Assembly: GCA_947084925.1 (NCBI GenBank)
Contig: CAMTUJ010000016.1
Location: 23,589-87,588 of the forward strand
Direction of reading: 5' to 3'
DNA length: 64,000 nucleotides
DNA from: JAGPUQ01 sp947084925
Lineage (GTDB): Bacteria; Pseudomonadota; Gammaproteobacteria; Pseudomonadales; Porticoccaceae
Shown here: positions 42,499-50,754 of the stretch, piece by piece
Layout: each line of letters begins with the position of its first letter
How positions within the stretch are numbered: the first letter of the stretch is position 1
Program-made: the position numbers and the translations under genes
The notes under the pieces: model-generated
Databases searched by the model: none
The model's input: the letters and a program-made list of their open reading frames with translations, nothing else
Told to the model about the DNA's origin: nothing

Positions 42499-43495
42499 TC
42501 CGCAGAAAGCGGTCGATGCGGGGGTGCTTGAAATGGCGCACCAGCACACCGTCCCGCCGCAGCGCCTCGAACAGCTCCGCGCCCGCCCGCTCCCGGTGCC
42601 GGGCGAACAGGAAATTGGCGGCCGACGGCAATACCTCGAACTCCAATCGCACCAGCGCGGCCACCAGCGCCTCGCGGCTGGCCATCACCTGGCTGCGCCG
42701 GGTCTGAAAATAGGCGTCGTCGGCGAAGGCGGCAATGCCGCCGGCAATGGCGAGCCGGTCCAGCGGATAGGAATTGAAACTGTTCTTGACCGTATCCAGC
42801 GCGCCGATCAGTCCGGCATCGCCCACCGCAAAGCCCAGGCGCAGGCCGGCCAGCGCGCGCGATTTGGACAGCGTCTGCACCACCAGCAGATTGGGATATC
42901 GACACACCAGCGGGATGGCGGATTGCGCGCCGAAATCCACATAGGCTTCGTCGATCACCACCACGGTATCGCGATGAGCGACAAGTAATTCCTCGATCGC
43001 CGTGAGCGGCAGTGCGCAACCAGTGGGCGCATTGGGATTGGCGAGCACGATGCCGCCGTTGGTGCCCTGATAATCGGCCACCGCGATGCAGTAATCGGAG
43101 GTCAGGGGGATTTCGCGCCAGGGGATGCCGTAGAGCCGGCAATACACCGGATAAAAGCTGTAGGTGATGTCGGGAAACAGCACCGGCCGCCCGTGATTGA
43201 GCAGCGCATGGAACACATGGGCGAGCACTTCGTCGGAACCGTTGCCGACAAACACCTGACTGGCGTCAACGCCGTGGTAGGTAGCGATGGCGGCCTTGAA
43301 TTCATCGGCTTCCGGCGGCGGATAGAGCCGCAAACTCTCGTCCGCCGCCGCCCGCACCGCGGCCAGCACCCGGGGCGAGGGCGGATAGGGGTTTTCGTTG
43401 GTGTTCAGCTTGACGAGATCGCGCCGGCGCGGCTGTTCGCCCGGGACATAGGGCTCCAGGTCGCGGATGCACGGACTCCAGTAGGGATTGCTCAT
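42434..43495 (-). CDS. hisC: Histidinol-phosphate aminotransferase
   Basis: HisC transfers the amino group to imidazole acetol phosphate in histidine synthesis. The 353-residue PLP enzyme has the N-terminal K-L-N-T-N-E-N-P-Y-P-P-S-P block, the PLP aspartate in D-E-A-Y-V-D-F and the Schiff-base lysine in T-L-S-K-S-R-A-L-A-G-L-R-L-G. The ATG at 43495 overlaps the hisD stop (ATGA), so the two are translationally coupled. Its 3' end overlaps degS. Confidence 0.95.
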   Translation of the reverse strand: MSNPYWSPCIRDLEPYVPGEQPRRRDLVKLNTNENPYPPSPRVLAAVRAAADESLRLYPPPEADEFKAAIATYHGVDASQVFVGNGSDEVLAHVFHALLNHGRPVLFPDITYSFYPVYCRLYGIPWREIPLTSDYCIAVADYQGTNGGIVLANPNAPTGCALPLTAIEELLVAHRDTVVVIDEAYVDFGAQSAIPLVCRYPNLLVVQTLSKSRALAGLRLGFAVGDAGLIGALDTVKNSFNSYPLDRLAIAGGIAAFADDAYFQTRRSQVMASREALVAALVRLEFEVLPSAANFLFARHRERAGAELFEALRRDGVLVRHFKHPRIDRFLRITVGTETQNARLIAALESLLR

Positions 43496-44808
43496 CGCGA
43501 CTCCGGTTTGAAGCGGTACTCCGCCGACCGCGCGTGCGCGGTGAGGGATTCGCCGCGCGCCAGCACCGAGGCGGTGGCCGCCAGCGCCGCCGCTCCGGCC
43601 GGTGAGCACTGGATGATCGAGGTGCGCTTCTGGAAATCATAGACCCCGAGCGGCGACGAAAACCGTGCCGTCGCCGACGTGGGCAGCACATGGCTCGGCC
43701 CGGCGCAGTAGTCGCCGATCGCTTCGGGAGTATGACAGCCGAGAAAAATCGCGCCGGCGTGACGCACGTCCGCCAGCCAGCGCTCGGGGGCGGCGACGGC
43801 AAGCTCCAGGTGTTCCGGGGCGATGCGATTGGCGAGCGCGATGGCCTCGTCCAGATCCCGCACCAGAATCAGCGCGCCGCGACCGGCGAGGGCGGCGGCG
43901 ATGATGTCGCGCCGTTCCAGGGTCGGCAACAGGCGCGCGATGCTGGCCGCCACCCGCGCGCGAAAGTCCGCATCCGGGGTGAGCAGGATGGCCTGCGCCT
44001 GTTCGTCGTGCTCGGCCTGGGAAAACAGGTCCATGGCGATCCAGTCGGGATCGGCACTGCCGTCGCAGATCACCAGCACTTCGGAAGGGCCCGCCACCAT
44101 GTCGAGTCCCACATGGCCGAAGACCTGACGCTTGGCCGCCGCCACATAGGCATTGCCGGGGCCGACGATCTTGTCCACCGCCGGCACGCTCGCGGTGCCG
44201 AAGGCCAGGGCCGCGATCGCCTGAGCCCCGCCGACGGTAACCACGCGATCCACCCCGGCGAGCGCCGCCGCCGCCAGCACCATGGGATTCAGCGCGCCGT
44301 CCGGCGCGGGCACGGTCATCAGGATTTCCCCGACGCCGGCGACGCGGGCGGGAATCGCATTCATCAGCACCGATGACGGATAGCTCGCCTTGCCGCCGGG
44401 CACATAGATGCCCACCCGGTCGAGGGCCGTTACCCGCTGCCCGAGCCGGTTGCCATGGGCATCGTGATAATCCCAGGATTCCTGTTTCTGGCGCAGGTGG
44501 AATTCGCGCACGCGCTCGGCCGCCGCGGCGAGCGCCACGCGCTGATCGTCGGGCAGCGCCCCGAGCGCGGCGCCGAGCTCCGCGTGCGGAATCTCCAGCT
44601 CCGCGGCGTCGGCGATCTGCCGGCGATCAAAGCGGTTGGTGTAATCCACCAGCGCCGGGTCGCCGGTTTCGCGGACGTTGGCGAGGATCTCCGCGACCGT
44701 CTGCTCCAGTTGCCGGTCAATCCCGACCTGCACGGCGAGCAGCGCGCCGAGCCGCGCTTCGAAATCGGAGGCCCGGGTATCGAGTAGCTTGATGAGCGCT
44801 GCGGACAT
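43492..44808 (-). CDS. hisD: Histidinol dehydrogenase
   Basis: HisD oxidises L-histidinol to L-histidine in two NAD-dependent steps. The 438-residue protein includes Y-V-P-G-G-K-A-S-Y-P-S-S-V-L-M-N, G-P-G-N-A-Y-V-A-A-A-K, G-P-S-E-V-L-V-I and the zinc/catalytic S-Q-A-E-H-D-E and P-E-H-L-E-L motifs. It lies four bases after hisG and overlaps hisC. Confidence 0.97.
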   Translation of the reverse strand: MSAALIKLLDTRASDFEARLGALLAVQVGIDRQLEQTVAEILANVRETGDPALVDYTNRFDRRQIADAAELEIPHAELGAALGALPDDQRVALAAAAERVREFHLRQKQESWDYHDAHGNRLGQRVTALDRVGIYVPGGKASYPSSVLMNAIPARVAGVGEILMTVPAPDGALNPMVLAAAALAGVDRVVTVGGAQAIAALAFGTASVPAVDKIVGPGNAYVAAAKRQVFGHVGLDMVAGPSEVLVICDGSADPDWIAMDLFSQAEHDEQAQAILLTPDADFRARVAASIARLLPTLERRDIIAAALAGRGALILVRDLDEAIALANRIAPEHLELAVAAPERWLADVRHAGAIFLGCHTPEAIGDYCAGPSHVLPTSATARFSSPLGVYDFQKRTSIIQCSPAGAAALAATASVLARGESLTAHARSAEYRFKPESR

Positions 44809-44812
44809 GGAT

Positions 44813-45445
44813 TCAGCCTGTCGCGAGTTGCCGGAACTGGTCGATGAGAGGCTGGATCAGCGCGTATTTGGTTTTCAGCGCGCCCTTGTGAACGATCAGT
44901 CGGGAGCTGATGTCGGCGATCAGCGCCCGGGGTTCGAGGCCGTGCGCGACGAGTGTGTTGCCGGTATCCACGATGTCCACGATCTCGTCGGCGAGCCCCA
45001 TCACGGGCGCCAGCTCCATGCCGCCGTAGAGCTTGATGATGTCCACCTGACGGCCCTGCTCGGCATAGTAGCGCCGCGCCACATTGACGTATTTGGTGGC
45101 CACCCGCAGGCGACCCGGCCGGGGAGCGAGACCGACCAGACCGGCCGTCATCAGACGGCAGCGCGCGATACCCAGATCCACGGGTTCGTAGAAATCGGCG
45201 CCATTGTGCTCCAATAGGGTGTCCTTGCCCGCAATCCCCAGGTCCGCGGCGCCGAACTGCACATAGGTCGGCACATCGGAGCCGCGCAACACGAGCAGCC
45301 GCAGATCCGCGCGATTGGTGCCGAACACCAGTTTGCGGCTGGTGGCGATATCCTCGTCCGGGAAGATGCCGGCGCGTGCCAGCATGGGCAACACTTCCGC
45401 GATGATGCGGCCCTTGGTGATCGCCAGCGTAAGACTCTGCGCCAT
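44813..45445 (-). CDS. hisG: ATP phosphoribosyltransferase, short form
   Basis: HisG catalyses the first step of histidine synthesis. The 210-residue protein begins L-T-L-A-I-T-K-G-R-I and contains the phosphoribosyl motif D-I-V-D-T-G-N-T-L. It ends after the catalytic domain, without the C-terminal regulatory domain of the long form. Short HisG enzymes normally need the HisRS-like subunit HisZ for activity and feedback; hisZ is not in this window and should be elsewhere. Confidence 0.95.
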   Translation of the reverse strand: MAQSLTLAITKGRIIAEVLPMLARAGIFPDEDIATSRKLVFGTNRADLRLLVLRGSDVPTYVQFGAADLGIAGKDTLLEHNGADFYEPVDLGIARCRLMTAGLVGLAPRPGRLRVATKYVNVARRYYAEQGRQVDIIKLYGGMELAPVMGLADEIVDIVDTGNTLVAHGLEPRALIADISSRLIVHKGALKTKYALIQPLIDQFRQLATG

Positions 45446-45461
45446 GATCCCGGCCTCCGCG

Positions 45462-46724
45462 TCAGCCCGCTACCCGGCGAATGCATGCGCCGAGCTGCTG
45501 GAGCTTTTCCTCGATGCATTCATAGCCGCGATCGATGTGATAGATACGGTCGACCACGGTTTCGCCCTGGGCGACCAGACCCGCGATCACCAGACAGGCG
45601 GAAGCCCGCAGGTCCGACGCCATCACCGGCGCACCTTTCAGGAACGGCACCCCGGTGATGATGGCGGTGTTGCCCTGCTGAGCGATCTTCGCACCCATCC
45701 GATTGAGCTCGTGGATCTGTATCAGGCGGTTCTCGAAAATGGTTTCGGTGATGGTCCCGACGCCATCGGCAACGGCGTTCAAGGCGGTGATCTGTGCCTG
45801 CATGTCGGTGGGAAACGCCGGATAGGGCGCGGTGCGCAAGTGCACGGCGCGCGGCTGTCGGCCGCCCATGTCGAGCTCGATCCAGTCGACCCCGGTGGTG
45901 ATCCGCGCACCGGCCTCTTCGAGCTTGAGCAGCACGGCTTCGAGCAGGCGCGGATCGGTATTTTTCAACAGGACCCGGCCACGGGTCGCCGCCGCCGCCG
46001 CGAGATAGGTGCCGGTTTCGATGCGGTCCGGCATGATGGTGTAGCGGCCGCCATGGAGGCGCTCCACCCCCTCGATGGTGAGCGTAGCGGTCCCCGCGCC
46101 CCGCACATCGCCACCCAGGACGTTGATGCAGTTGGCAAGATCCACGATCTCCGGTTCGCGCGCGGCGTTCTCGATAACGGTGCGGCCGCTGGCCAGGCTC
46201 GCCGCCATCATCAGATTCTCGGTACCGCCCACCGTGACCATGTCCATCAGGATATGCGCGCCCCGCAGTCGACCGCGGGCGCGGGCATTGATGTAGCCGC
46301 CGTCGATCTCGATCTCGGCGCCCAGCGCTTCGAGACCGCGCAGATGCTGATCGACCGGACGACTGCCGATGGCGCAACCGCCGGGGAAGGAGACCCGGGC
46401 CTCGCCGTAGCGGGCCAACAGCGGCCCCAGCACCAGAATGGAGGCGCGCATCGTCTTCACGAGATCGTAGGGCGCGGACCGGCTGTGCAGGGTGCTGGAG
46501 TCGACCTCGATGTTCATCCGCTCGTCCACCACCACGCTCACGCCCATGCAGCACAGCAGCTCGATCATGGTGGTGATATCGTGCAGGTGCGGGATATTGG
46601 CGATGGTCACCGGCGCTTCGGCGAGCAGGGTGGCCGCCAGAATGGGCAACGCGGAATTCTTGGCGCCGGAAATGCGGATCTGGCCGTGCAGGGGAACGCC
46701 GCCGGAAATCACCAATTTATCCAT
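45462..46724 (-). CDS. murA: UDP-N-acetylglucosamine 1-carboxyvinyltransferase
   Basis: MurA adds enolpyruvate to UDP-GlcNAc, the first committed step of peptidoglycan synthesis and the fosfomycin target. The 420-residue protein has Lys22 in G-A-K-N-S-A-L-P and the active-site loop with Cys117 in P-G-G-C-A-I-G-S-R-P, so it should be fosfomycin-sensitive in type. It lies between ibaG and hisG on the same strand, as in pseudomonads. Confidence 0.97.
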   Translation of the reverse strand: MDKLVISGGVPLHGQIRISGAKNSALPILAATLLAEAPVTIANIPHLHDITTMIELLCCMGVSVVVDERMNIEVDSSTLHSRSAPYDLVKTMRASILVLGPLLARYGEARVSFPGGCAIGSRPVDQHLRGLEALGAEIEIDGGYINARARGRLRGAHILMDMVTVGGTENLMMAASLASGRTVIENAAREPEIVDLANCINVLGGDVRGAGTATLTIEGVERLHGGRYTIMPDRIETGTYLAAAAATRGRVLLKNTDPRLLEAVLLKLEEAGARITTGVDWIELDMGGRQPRAVHLRTAPYPAFPTDMQAQITALNAVADGVGTITETIFENRLIQIHELNRMGAKIAQQGNTAIITGVPFLKGAPVMASDLRASACLVIAGLVAQGETVVDRIYHIDRGYECIEEKLQQLGACIRRVAG

Positions 46725-46796
46725 GATGTACTCGGAGCAAGATGGAAGCGGAAGAGGGGTGGTCCGGGCCGCCGCCTGACTCCCGCCCAGGTGAAG

Positions 46797-47033
46797 TCAG
46801 CGCGACTGCCATTCCGCCGGGGTGTAGGTGCGGATATTCACCGCGTGTACGTCACCGGCGGCGATGAGATCCTTGAGTGCCGCATACACCCGCTGCTGGC
46901 GCTGCACCGGGCGCAGCCCCTCGAACAGCGCGCCGACGGCCACGACGCTCAGATGATTGCCTTCCGCTCGCACCTGCACGTCGCAATCACTGAGCTCACC
47001 CCGCAAGCGGGTACCAATGACATCGAGATCCAT
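46797..47033 (-). CDS. ibaG: BolA family protein IbaG
   Basis: The 78-residue protein has the BolA fold, with the V-Q-V-R-A-E-G-N-H-L-S-V-V-A-V and R-V-Q-R-Q-Q-R-V-Y motifs and the late H-A-V-N-I-R-T-Y-T-P-A-E-W that marks the IbaG/YrbA group. These proteins bind Fe-S clusters with monothiol glutaredoxins; IbaG has been linked to acid stress and envelope upkeep. The start at 47033 gives the standard N-terminus. It leads the murA-his run. In pseudomonads the mla operon precedes it; here it does not. Confidence 0.9.
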   Translation of the reverse strand: MDLDVIGTRLRGELSDCDVQVRAEGNHLSVVAVGALFEGLRPVQRQQRVYAALKDLIAAGDVHAVNIRTYTPAEWQSR

Positions 47034-47326
47034 GGCGGCGACTGCCTCCGGTTTCCCCGCCGCGGCGGGCTGTTGTGCTGTTGTGAAGTGGGCTCTGGCG
47101 CAGCAGACCGCGGTATCGCGCGCAACGGCAAAACGACATGAACAATGCGTGTGATGCGTCGCGCGCGCAGCCAAATCGCAGAGAATCCCGGCGCTTGCGC
47201 AGCGCGGCACTATAGCATCGGCGCCCCGGACTGGGAATCACGGCGCCGTCTGCCGGGCCCGTCTAACAGCTCGCGCAGGGGTACGGCTATACTGGCGCCC
47301 GACCGCCGCGTTCCCGGACACCGCCC

Positions 47327-48295
47327 ATGCGGGATATCGATCCCATCGCTTCTGCCCTGCGCACCATCGAACTGGAAGCGGCGGCGGTGCAACAACTGGC
47401 AGCCCGGATCAACGCCGATTTCGTCGCGGCCTGCGAACTCGTCCTCGCCTGCCGGGGACGTGCCATCGTCACCGGCATGGGCAAATCCGGCCACATCGCC
47501 AACAAGATCGCGGCGACGCTGGCCAGCACCGGCACGCCGTCGTTCTTCGTACATCCGGGCGAAGCCAGCCACGGCGACCTCGGCATGATCACCCGCGACG
47601 ATCTGGTGATTGCCCTGTCCAACTCCGGCGAGACCACCGAGATCACCACCCTGATCCCGCTGCTCAAGCGTCTGGGTGTGCCCTTGATCGCGTTGACGGG
47701 CGCGCCGGACTCCCTGCTCGCCCGTACCGCCGACGTGCATCTGGATGTGAGCGTGGCCCAGGAGGCCTGCCCTCTGGGGCTCGCGCCCACCACCAGCACC
47801 ACGGCGGCCCTGGTCATGGGTGATGCGCTGGCGGTGGCGCTGCTGGAAAAACGCGGCTTCAGCGCCGAGGATTTTGCGTTCTCGCACCCCGGCGGCAAAC
47901 TCGGCCGCCGCCTGCTGCTGAAAGTGGGCGATGTGATGCACGGCGGCCCCGAATTTCCCCGCGTGACCGAGACCACGCCGCTGCGGGACGCGCTGCTCGA
48001 AATGACCCAGAAAGGCTTCGGACTGACCGCCGTGGTGACGACACAGGGCGAGCTCCTGGGGGTATTCACCGATGGTGACCTGCGCCGCGCGATCGATCAC
48101 CGGATCGATATCAATGTCGCCCGGGTGGGCGAGGTCATGACCCGCAACTGCAAGACCGTATCGTCCGAAATGCTGGCCGCCGAGGCGCTGACAGTGATGG
48201 AAGACAACAAAATCACCGCCTTGGTCGTCGCGGACGGCGATTGTCCCGCCGGGGTGGTCCATATGCACGACCTGCTGCGGGCCGGCGTGGTATGA
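47327..48295 (+). CDS. kdsD: D-arabinose 5-phosphate isomerase
   Basis: KdsD isomerises ribulose 5-phosphate to arabinose 5-phosphate for Kdo synthesis. The 322-residue protein has an SIS sugar isomerase domain (about 35-190; G-M-G-K-S-G-H and S-N-S-G-E-T) followed by a CBS pair (about 205-320). A TATACT hexamer at 47288-47293 is a plausible -10. Its stop overlaps the kdsC start in ATGA. Confidence 0.96.
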   Translation: MRDIDPIASALRTIELEAAAVQQLAARINADFVAACELVLACRGRAIVTGMGKSGHIANKIAATLASTGTPSFFVHPGEASHGDLGMITRDDLVIALSNSGETTEITTLIPLLKRLGVPLIALTGAPDSLLARTADVHLDVSVAQEACPLGLAPTTSTTAALVMGDALAVALLEKRGFSAEDFAFSHPGGKLGRRLLLKVGDVMHGGPEFPRVTETTPLRDALLEMTQKGFGLTAVVTTQGELLGVFTDGDLRRAIDHRIDINVARVGEVMTRNCKTVSSEMLAAEALTVMEDNKITALVVADGDCPAGVVHMHDLLRAGVV

Positions 48296-48831
48296 CGGTC
48301 GCCGATGCCGTCGCCGCCGCGCGCGGCATCCGCCTGGTGGTGCTCGACGTCGACGGCGTCCTCACCGACGGCAAGCTGTTCTATGGCGCCGACGGTGGCG
48401 AATACAAAGCGTTTCATGTGCGCGACGGCCTCGGCGTCAAACTGCTCCAGCGCGCCGGCATGCAGGTGGCGATCATCACGGGCCGCAACTCGCCCAGCGT
48501 CACCCGCCGCGCGGAAGAGCTTGGCATCGACTATCTCCTGCAGGGGCGCGAGGACAAGCTCGAAGCCCTGCGTGAACTCCTGGCGACGCACTTTTCCGCC
48601 TGGGGAGAAGACCTCGCCGCCGTCGCCTACATGGGCGATGACCTGCCCGATCTGGCGGCGATTTGCGCCGTCGGCCTGGGCATGACCGTCGCGGACGCCT
48701 GCCCCGCGGTACTGGATAAAGCGCGTTGGCGCACCACCCGGCCCGGCGGCGCCGGCGCCGCGCGCGAAGCCGCGGAATTTATCCTCCGCGCCCAGCAGCG
48801 CTTCGACCTGCTGCAGGAGGCGCCGCCATGA
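48292..48831 (+). CDS. kdsC: 3-deoxy-D-manno-octulosonate 8-phosphate phosphatase
   Basis: KdsC removes the phosphate from Kdo 8-phosphate, the step after KdsA. The 179-residue HAD-type phosphatase has the catalytic D-V-D-G-V-L-T-D-G motif, T-G-R-N-S and the acidic M-G-D-D-L-P-D. It lacks a cap domain, as normal for tetrameric KdsC. It overlaps kdsD and lptC by four bases on each side. Confidence 0.96.
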   Translation: MTVADAVAAARGIRLVVLDVDGVLTDGKLFYGADGGEYKAFHVRDGLGVKLLQRAGMQVAIITGRNSPSVTRRAEELGIDYLLQGREDKLEALRELLATHFSAWGEDLAAVAYMGDDLPDLAAICAVGLGMTVADACPAVLDKARWRTTRPGGAGAAREAAEFILRAQQRFDLLQEAPP

Positions 48832-49394
48832 GAAACATCCTGGTGACAGCTCTCACCGTCGCGGCGCTGCTCGGCTTTCTGGTGTTCTGGGATTCCGCGC
48901 CCACCCTGTTCCTGCGCGGCATGCAGACGCGGCCGCCGACCCTGCCCACCGCCGACAGTTACATGACATCCACATTGACCCGGAAATTCGATGCAGCCGG
49001 CGCGCCCGCCTACACGCTGACCGCGGTGAGGGCTGAATCCTTTGACCCGGACGATATCGTGGTGCTCGCGGAGCCGCGCCTGCTCGCCCACTCCAAGAAG
49101 CCGGGCGAGGCACCCTGGCACTTGAAGGCAGCCACCGGCGTACTTCACAATGCCGACCGCCGGGTTGTCCTGCGCACCGGCGTCCGCGTCTGGCAGGATA
49201 CCGACAAGGGCACCAGCGAACTCAAAACCGAGGAACTGGCGTACCTCATCGACACCCGGCACGTCCAATCCGATCTCGCAGTGGAACTGATCTCACCCAC
49301 CGCGCGCACCACCGCGGTCGGCCTCACCGCCGACCTGGAACCCAAGGTTTATAAACTATCGTCGCGGGTACACAGTGTTTTCAAGCCCAAATAA
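48828..49394 (+). CDS. lptC: LPS export protein LptC
   Basis: LptC is the bitopic inner-membrane protein that passes lipopolysaccharide from LptBFG to LptA. The 188-residue protein has one N-terminal membrane segment (about 5-22) and a periplasmic beta-jellyroll with Y-x-L-T-A and W-x-L-K-A-A-x-G-x-L motifs. Start overlap with kdsC (ATGA) and end overlap with lptA show tight coupling. Confidence 0.92.
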   Translation: MRNILVTALTVAALLGFLVFWDSAPTLFLRGMQTRPPTLPTADSYMTSTLTRKFDAAGAPAYTLTAVRAESFDPDDIVVLAEPRLLAHSKKPGEAPWHLKAATGVLHNADRRVVLRTGVRVWQDTDKGTSELKTEELAYLIDTRHVQSDLAVELISPTARTTAVGLTADLEPKVYKLSSRVHSVFKPK

Positions 49395-49908
49395 GCTCCT
49401 GTGCCGCGCACTCCTGGCATTCTTCGCGGTGACGTCCGTCAGCCGGTCATGGGCATTGCCGGATGATCGCCAGCAACCGATGCACATCGAATCCGACAGT
49501 GCCAGTCGCGACGACCGCAGCGGCGTCACCATCTATGCCGGTACCGTACAAATCGACCAGGGCAGCATGCACATCGAGGCCGACCAGGTAACCGTGTACA
49601 TGACCGCTGGCCGCAAGGAAGTGGACCGCATCGTCTGCACCGGCAAACCTGCGACCTACCGACAGCGGCCGAAGCCAGACAGCGAGCCGGTAGTCGCGCA
49701 CGCCGAAGAAATTGAGTACCAGGTCGCGAAGGATTTCCTGGTGCTCAGGGGCGCGGCGCGGCTGGAGCAGGGCGGCTCGACACTCGAGGGGGAATTGGTC
49801 ACCTACGACATCGCGAAGGATCTGATGCAGGCACGCGGCTCCGAGGTAAATCGGCGCATCCGGATGGTAATCCCGCCCCAGCAACCGAAACCGGCCGCTG
49901 CTCCCTGA
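49375..49908 (+). CDS. lptA: LPS periplasmic bridge protein LptA
   Basis: LptA polymerises into the periplasmic bridge that carries LPS to LptD. The 177-residue precursor has a signal peptide (about 1-28, ending S-W-A) and an OstA-type beta-jellyroll (P-M-H-I-E-S-D-S-A to about 160) with a Pro-rich tail. The start is a GTG inside the last codons of lptC, 20 bases before its end. The stop overlaps lptB in TGATG. Confidence 0.92.
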   Translation: MFSSPNKLLCRALLAFFAVTSVSRSWALPDDRQQPMHIESDSASRDDRSGVTIYAGTVQIDQGSMHIEADQVTVYMTAGRKEVDRIVCTGKPATYRQRPKPDSEPVVAHAEEIEYQVAKDFLVLRGAARLEQGGSTLEGELVTYDIAKDLMQARGSEVNRRIRMVIPPQQPKPAAAP

Positions 49909-50633
49909 TGGCACAACTCCGGGCGGAAAACCTCGCGAAAAGCTATCGCAAGCGCACGGTGGTGAGCGATGTCTCCCTGACGGTGACCAGCGGAGAAGTG
50001 GTCGGCCTGCTCGGGCCCAATGGCGCCGGCAAAACCACCTGTTTCTACATGGTGGTCGGGCTGGTGCCCCAGGATCGCGGGCATATCTACATCGACGACC
50101 GCGACATCACGGCGCTGCCCATGCACGGCCGCGCGCGCCAGGGGATAGGTTACCTGCCCCAGGAAGCCTCGGTGTTTCGCAAACTGAGTGTCGAAAACAA
50201 CCTGCTGGCCATCCTCGAAACCCGCAGCGATCTCAACCGGGCGGCGCGCCGCGCGCGGATGGAAGAACTACTCGAAGAATTCAGCATCACGCATCTGCGC
50301 GCCAACATCGGCATGAGCCTCTCGGGCGGCGAGCGGCGCCGCGTCGAGATCGCGCGGGCACTGGCCATGGAGCCGAAATTCATCCTCCTCGATGAGCCCT
50401 TTGCCGGTGTCGATCCCATTTCCGTCAACGACATCAAGAGCATCATTCGCCACCTGCGCGACAAGGGCATCGGCATTCTGATCACCGACCACAATGTCCG
50501 CGAAACCCTGGATATCTGTGAGCGCGCTTACATCGTCGACGGCGGGCGTACCATCGCTCAGGGCACGCCGGAAGAAGTCCTCAACAATGCCACCGTGCGC
50601 AAGGTCTACCTGGGCGAGCATTTCGCGCTCTGA
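49908..50633 (+). CDS. lptB: LPS export ABC transporter ATPase LptB
   Basis: LptB powers extraction of LPS from the inner membrane with LptF and LptG. The 241-residue ABC ATPase has Walker A G-P-N-G-A-G-K-T-T, signature L-S-G-G-E-R-R-R and Walker B F-I-L-L-D-E-P-F-A-G-V-D. lptF and lptG are not in the window, as usual for this locus. Confidence 0.97.
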   Translation: MAQLRAENLAKSYRKRTVVSDVSLTVTSGEVVGLLGPNGAGKTTCFYMVVGLVPQDRGHIYIDDRDITALPMHGRARQGIGYLPQEASVFRKLSVENNLLAILETRSDLNRAARRARMEELLEEFSITHLRANIGMSLSGGERRRVEIARALAMEPKFILLDEPFAGVDPISVNDIKSIIRHLRDKGIGILITDHNVRETLDICERAYIVDGGRTIAQGTPEEVLNNATVRKVYLGEHFAL

Positions 50634-50754
50634 CGGGCTGCCGACGCCAATACAACCTCGGTCCGCGGCATGGTTATTGCTGAACGTTTGAACACGCCGC
50701 GCCACAGGGCTACACTGCAAGCAGACCAGTGTCCCGAGGTTCCGGCGTACCGCA

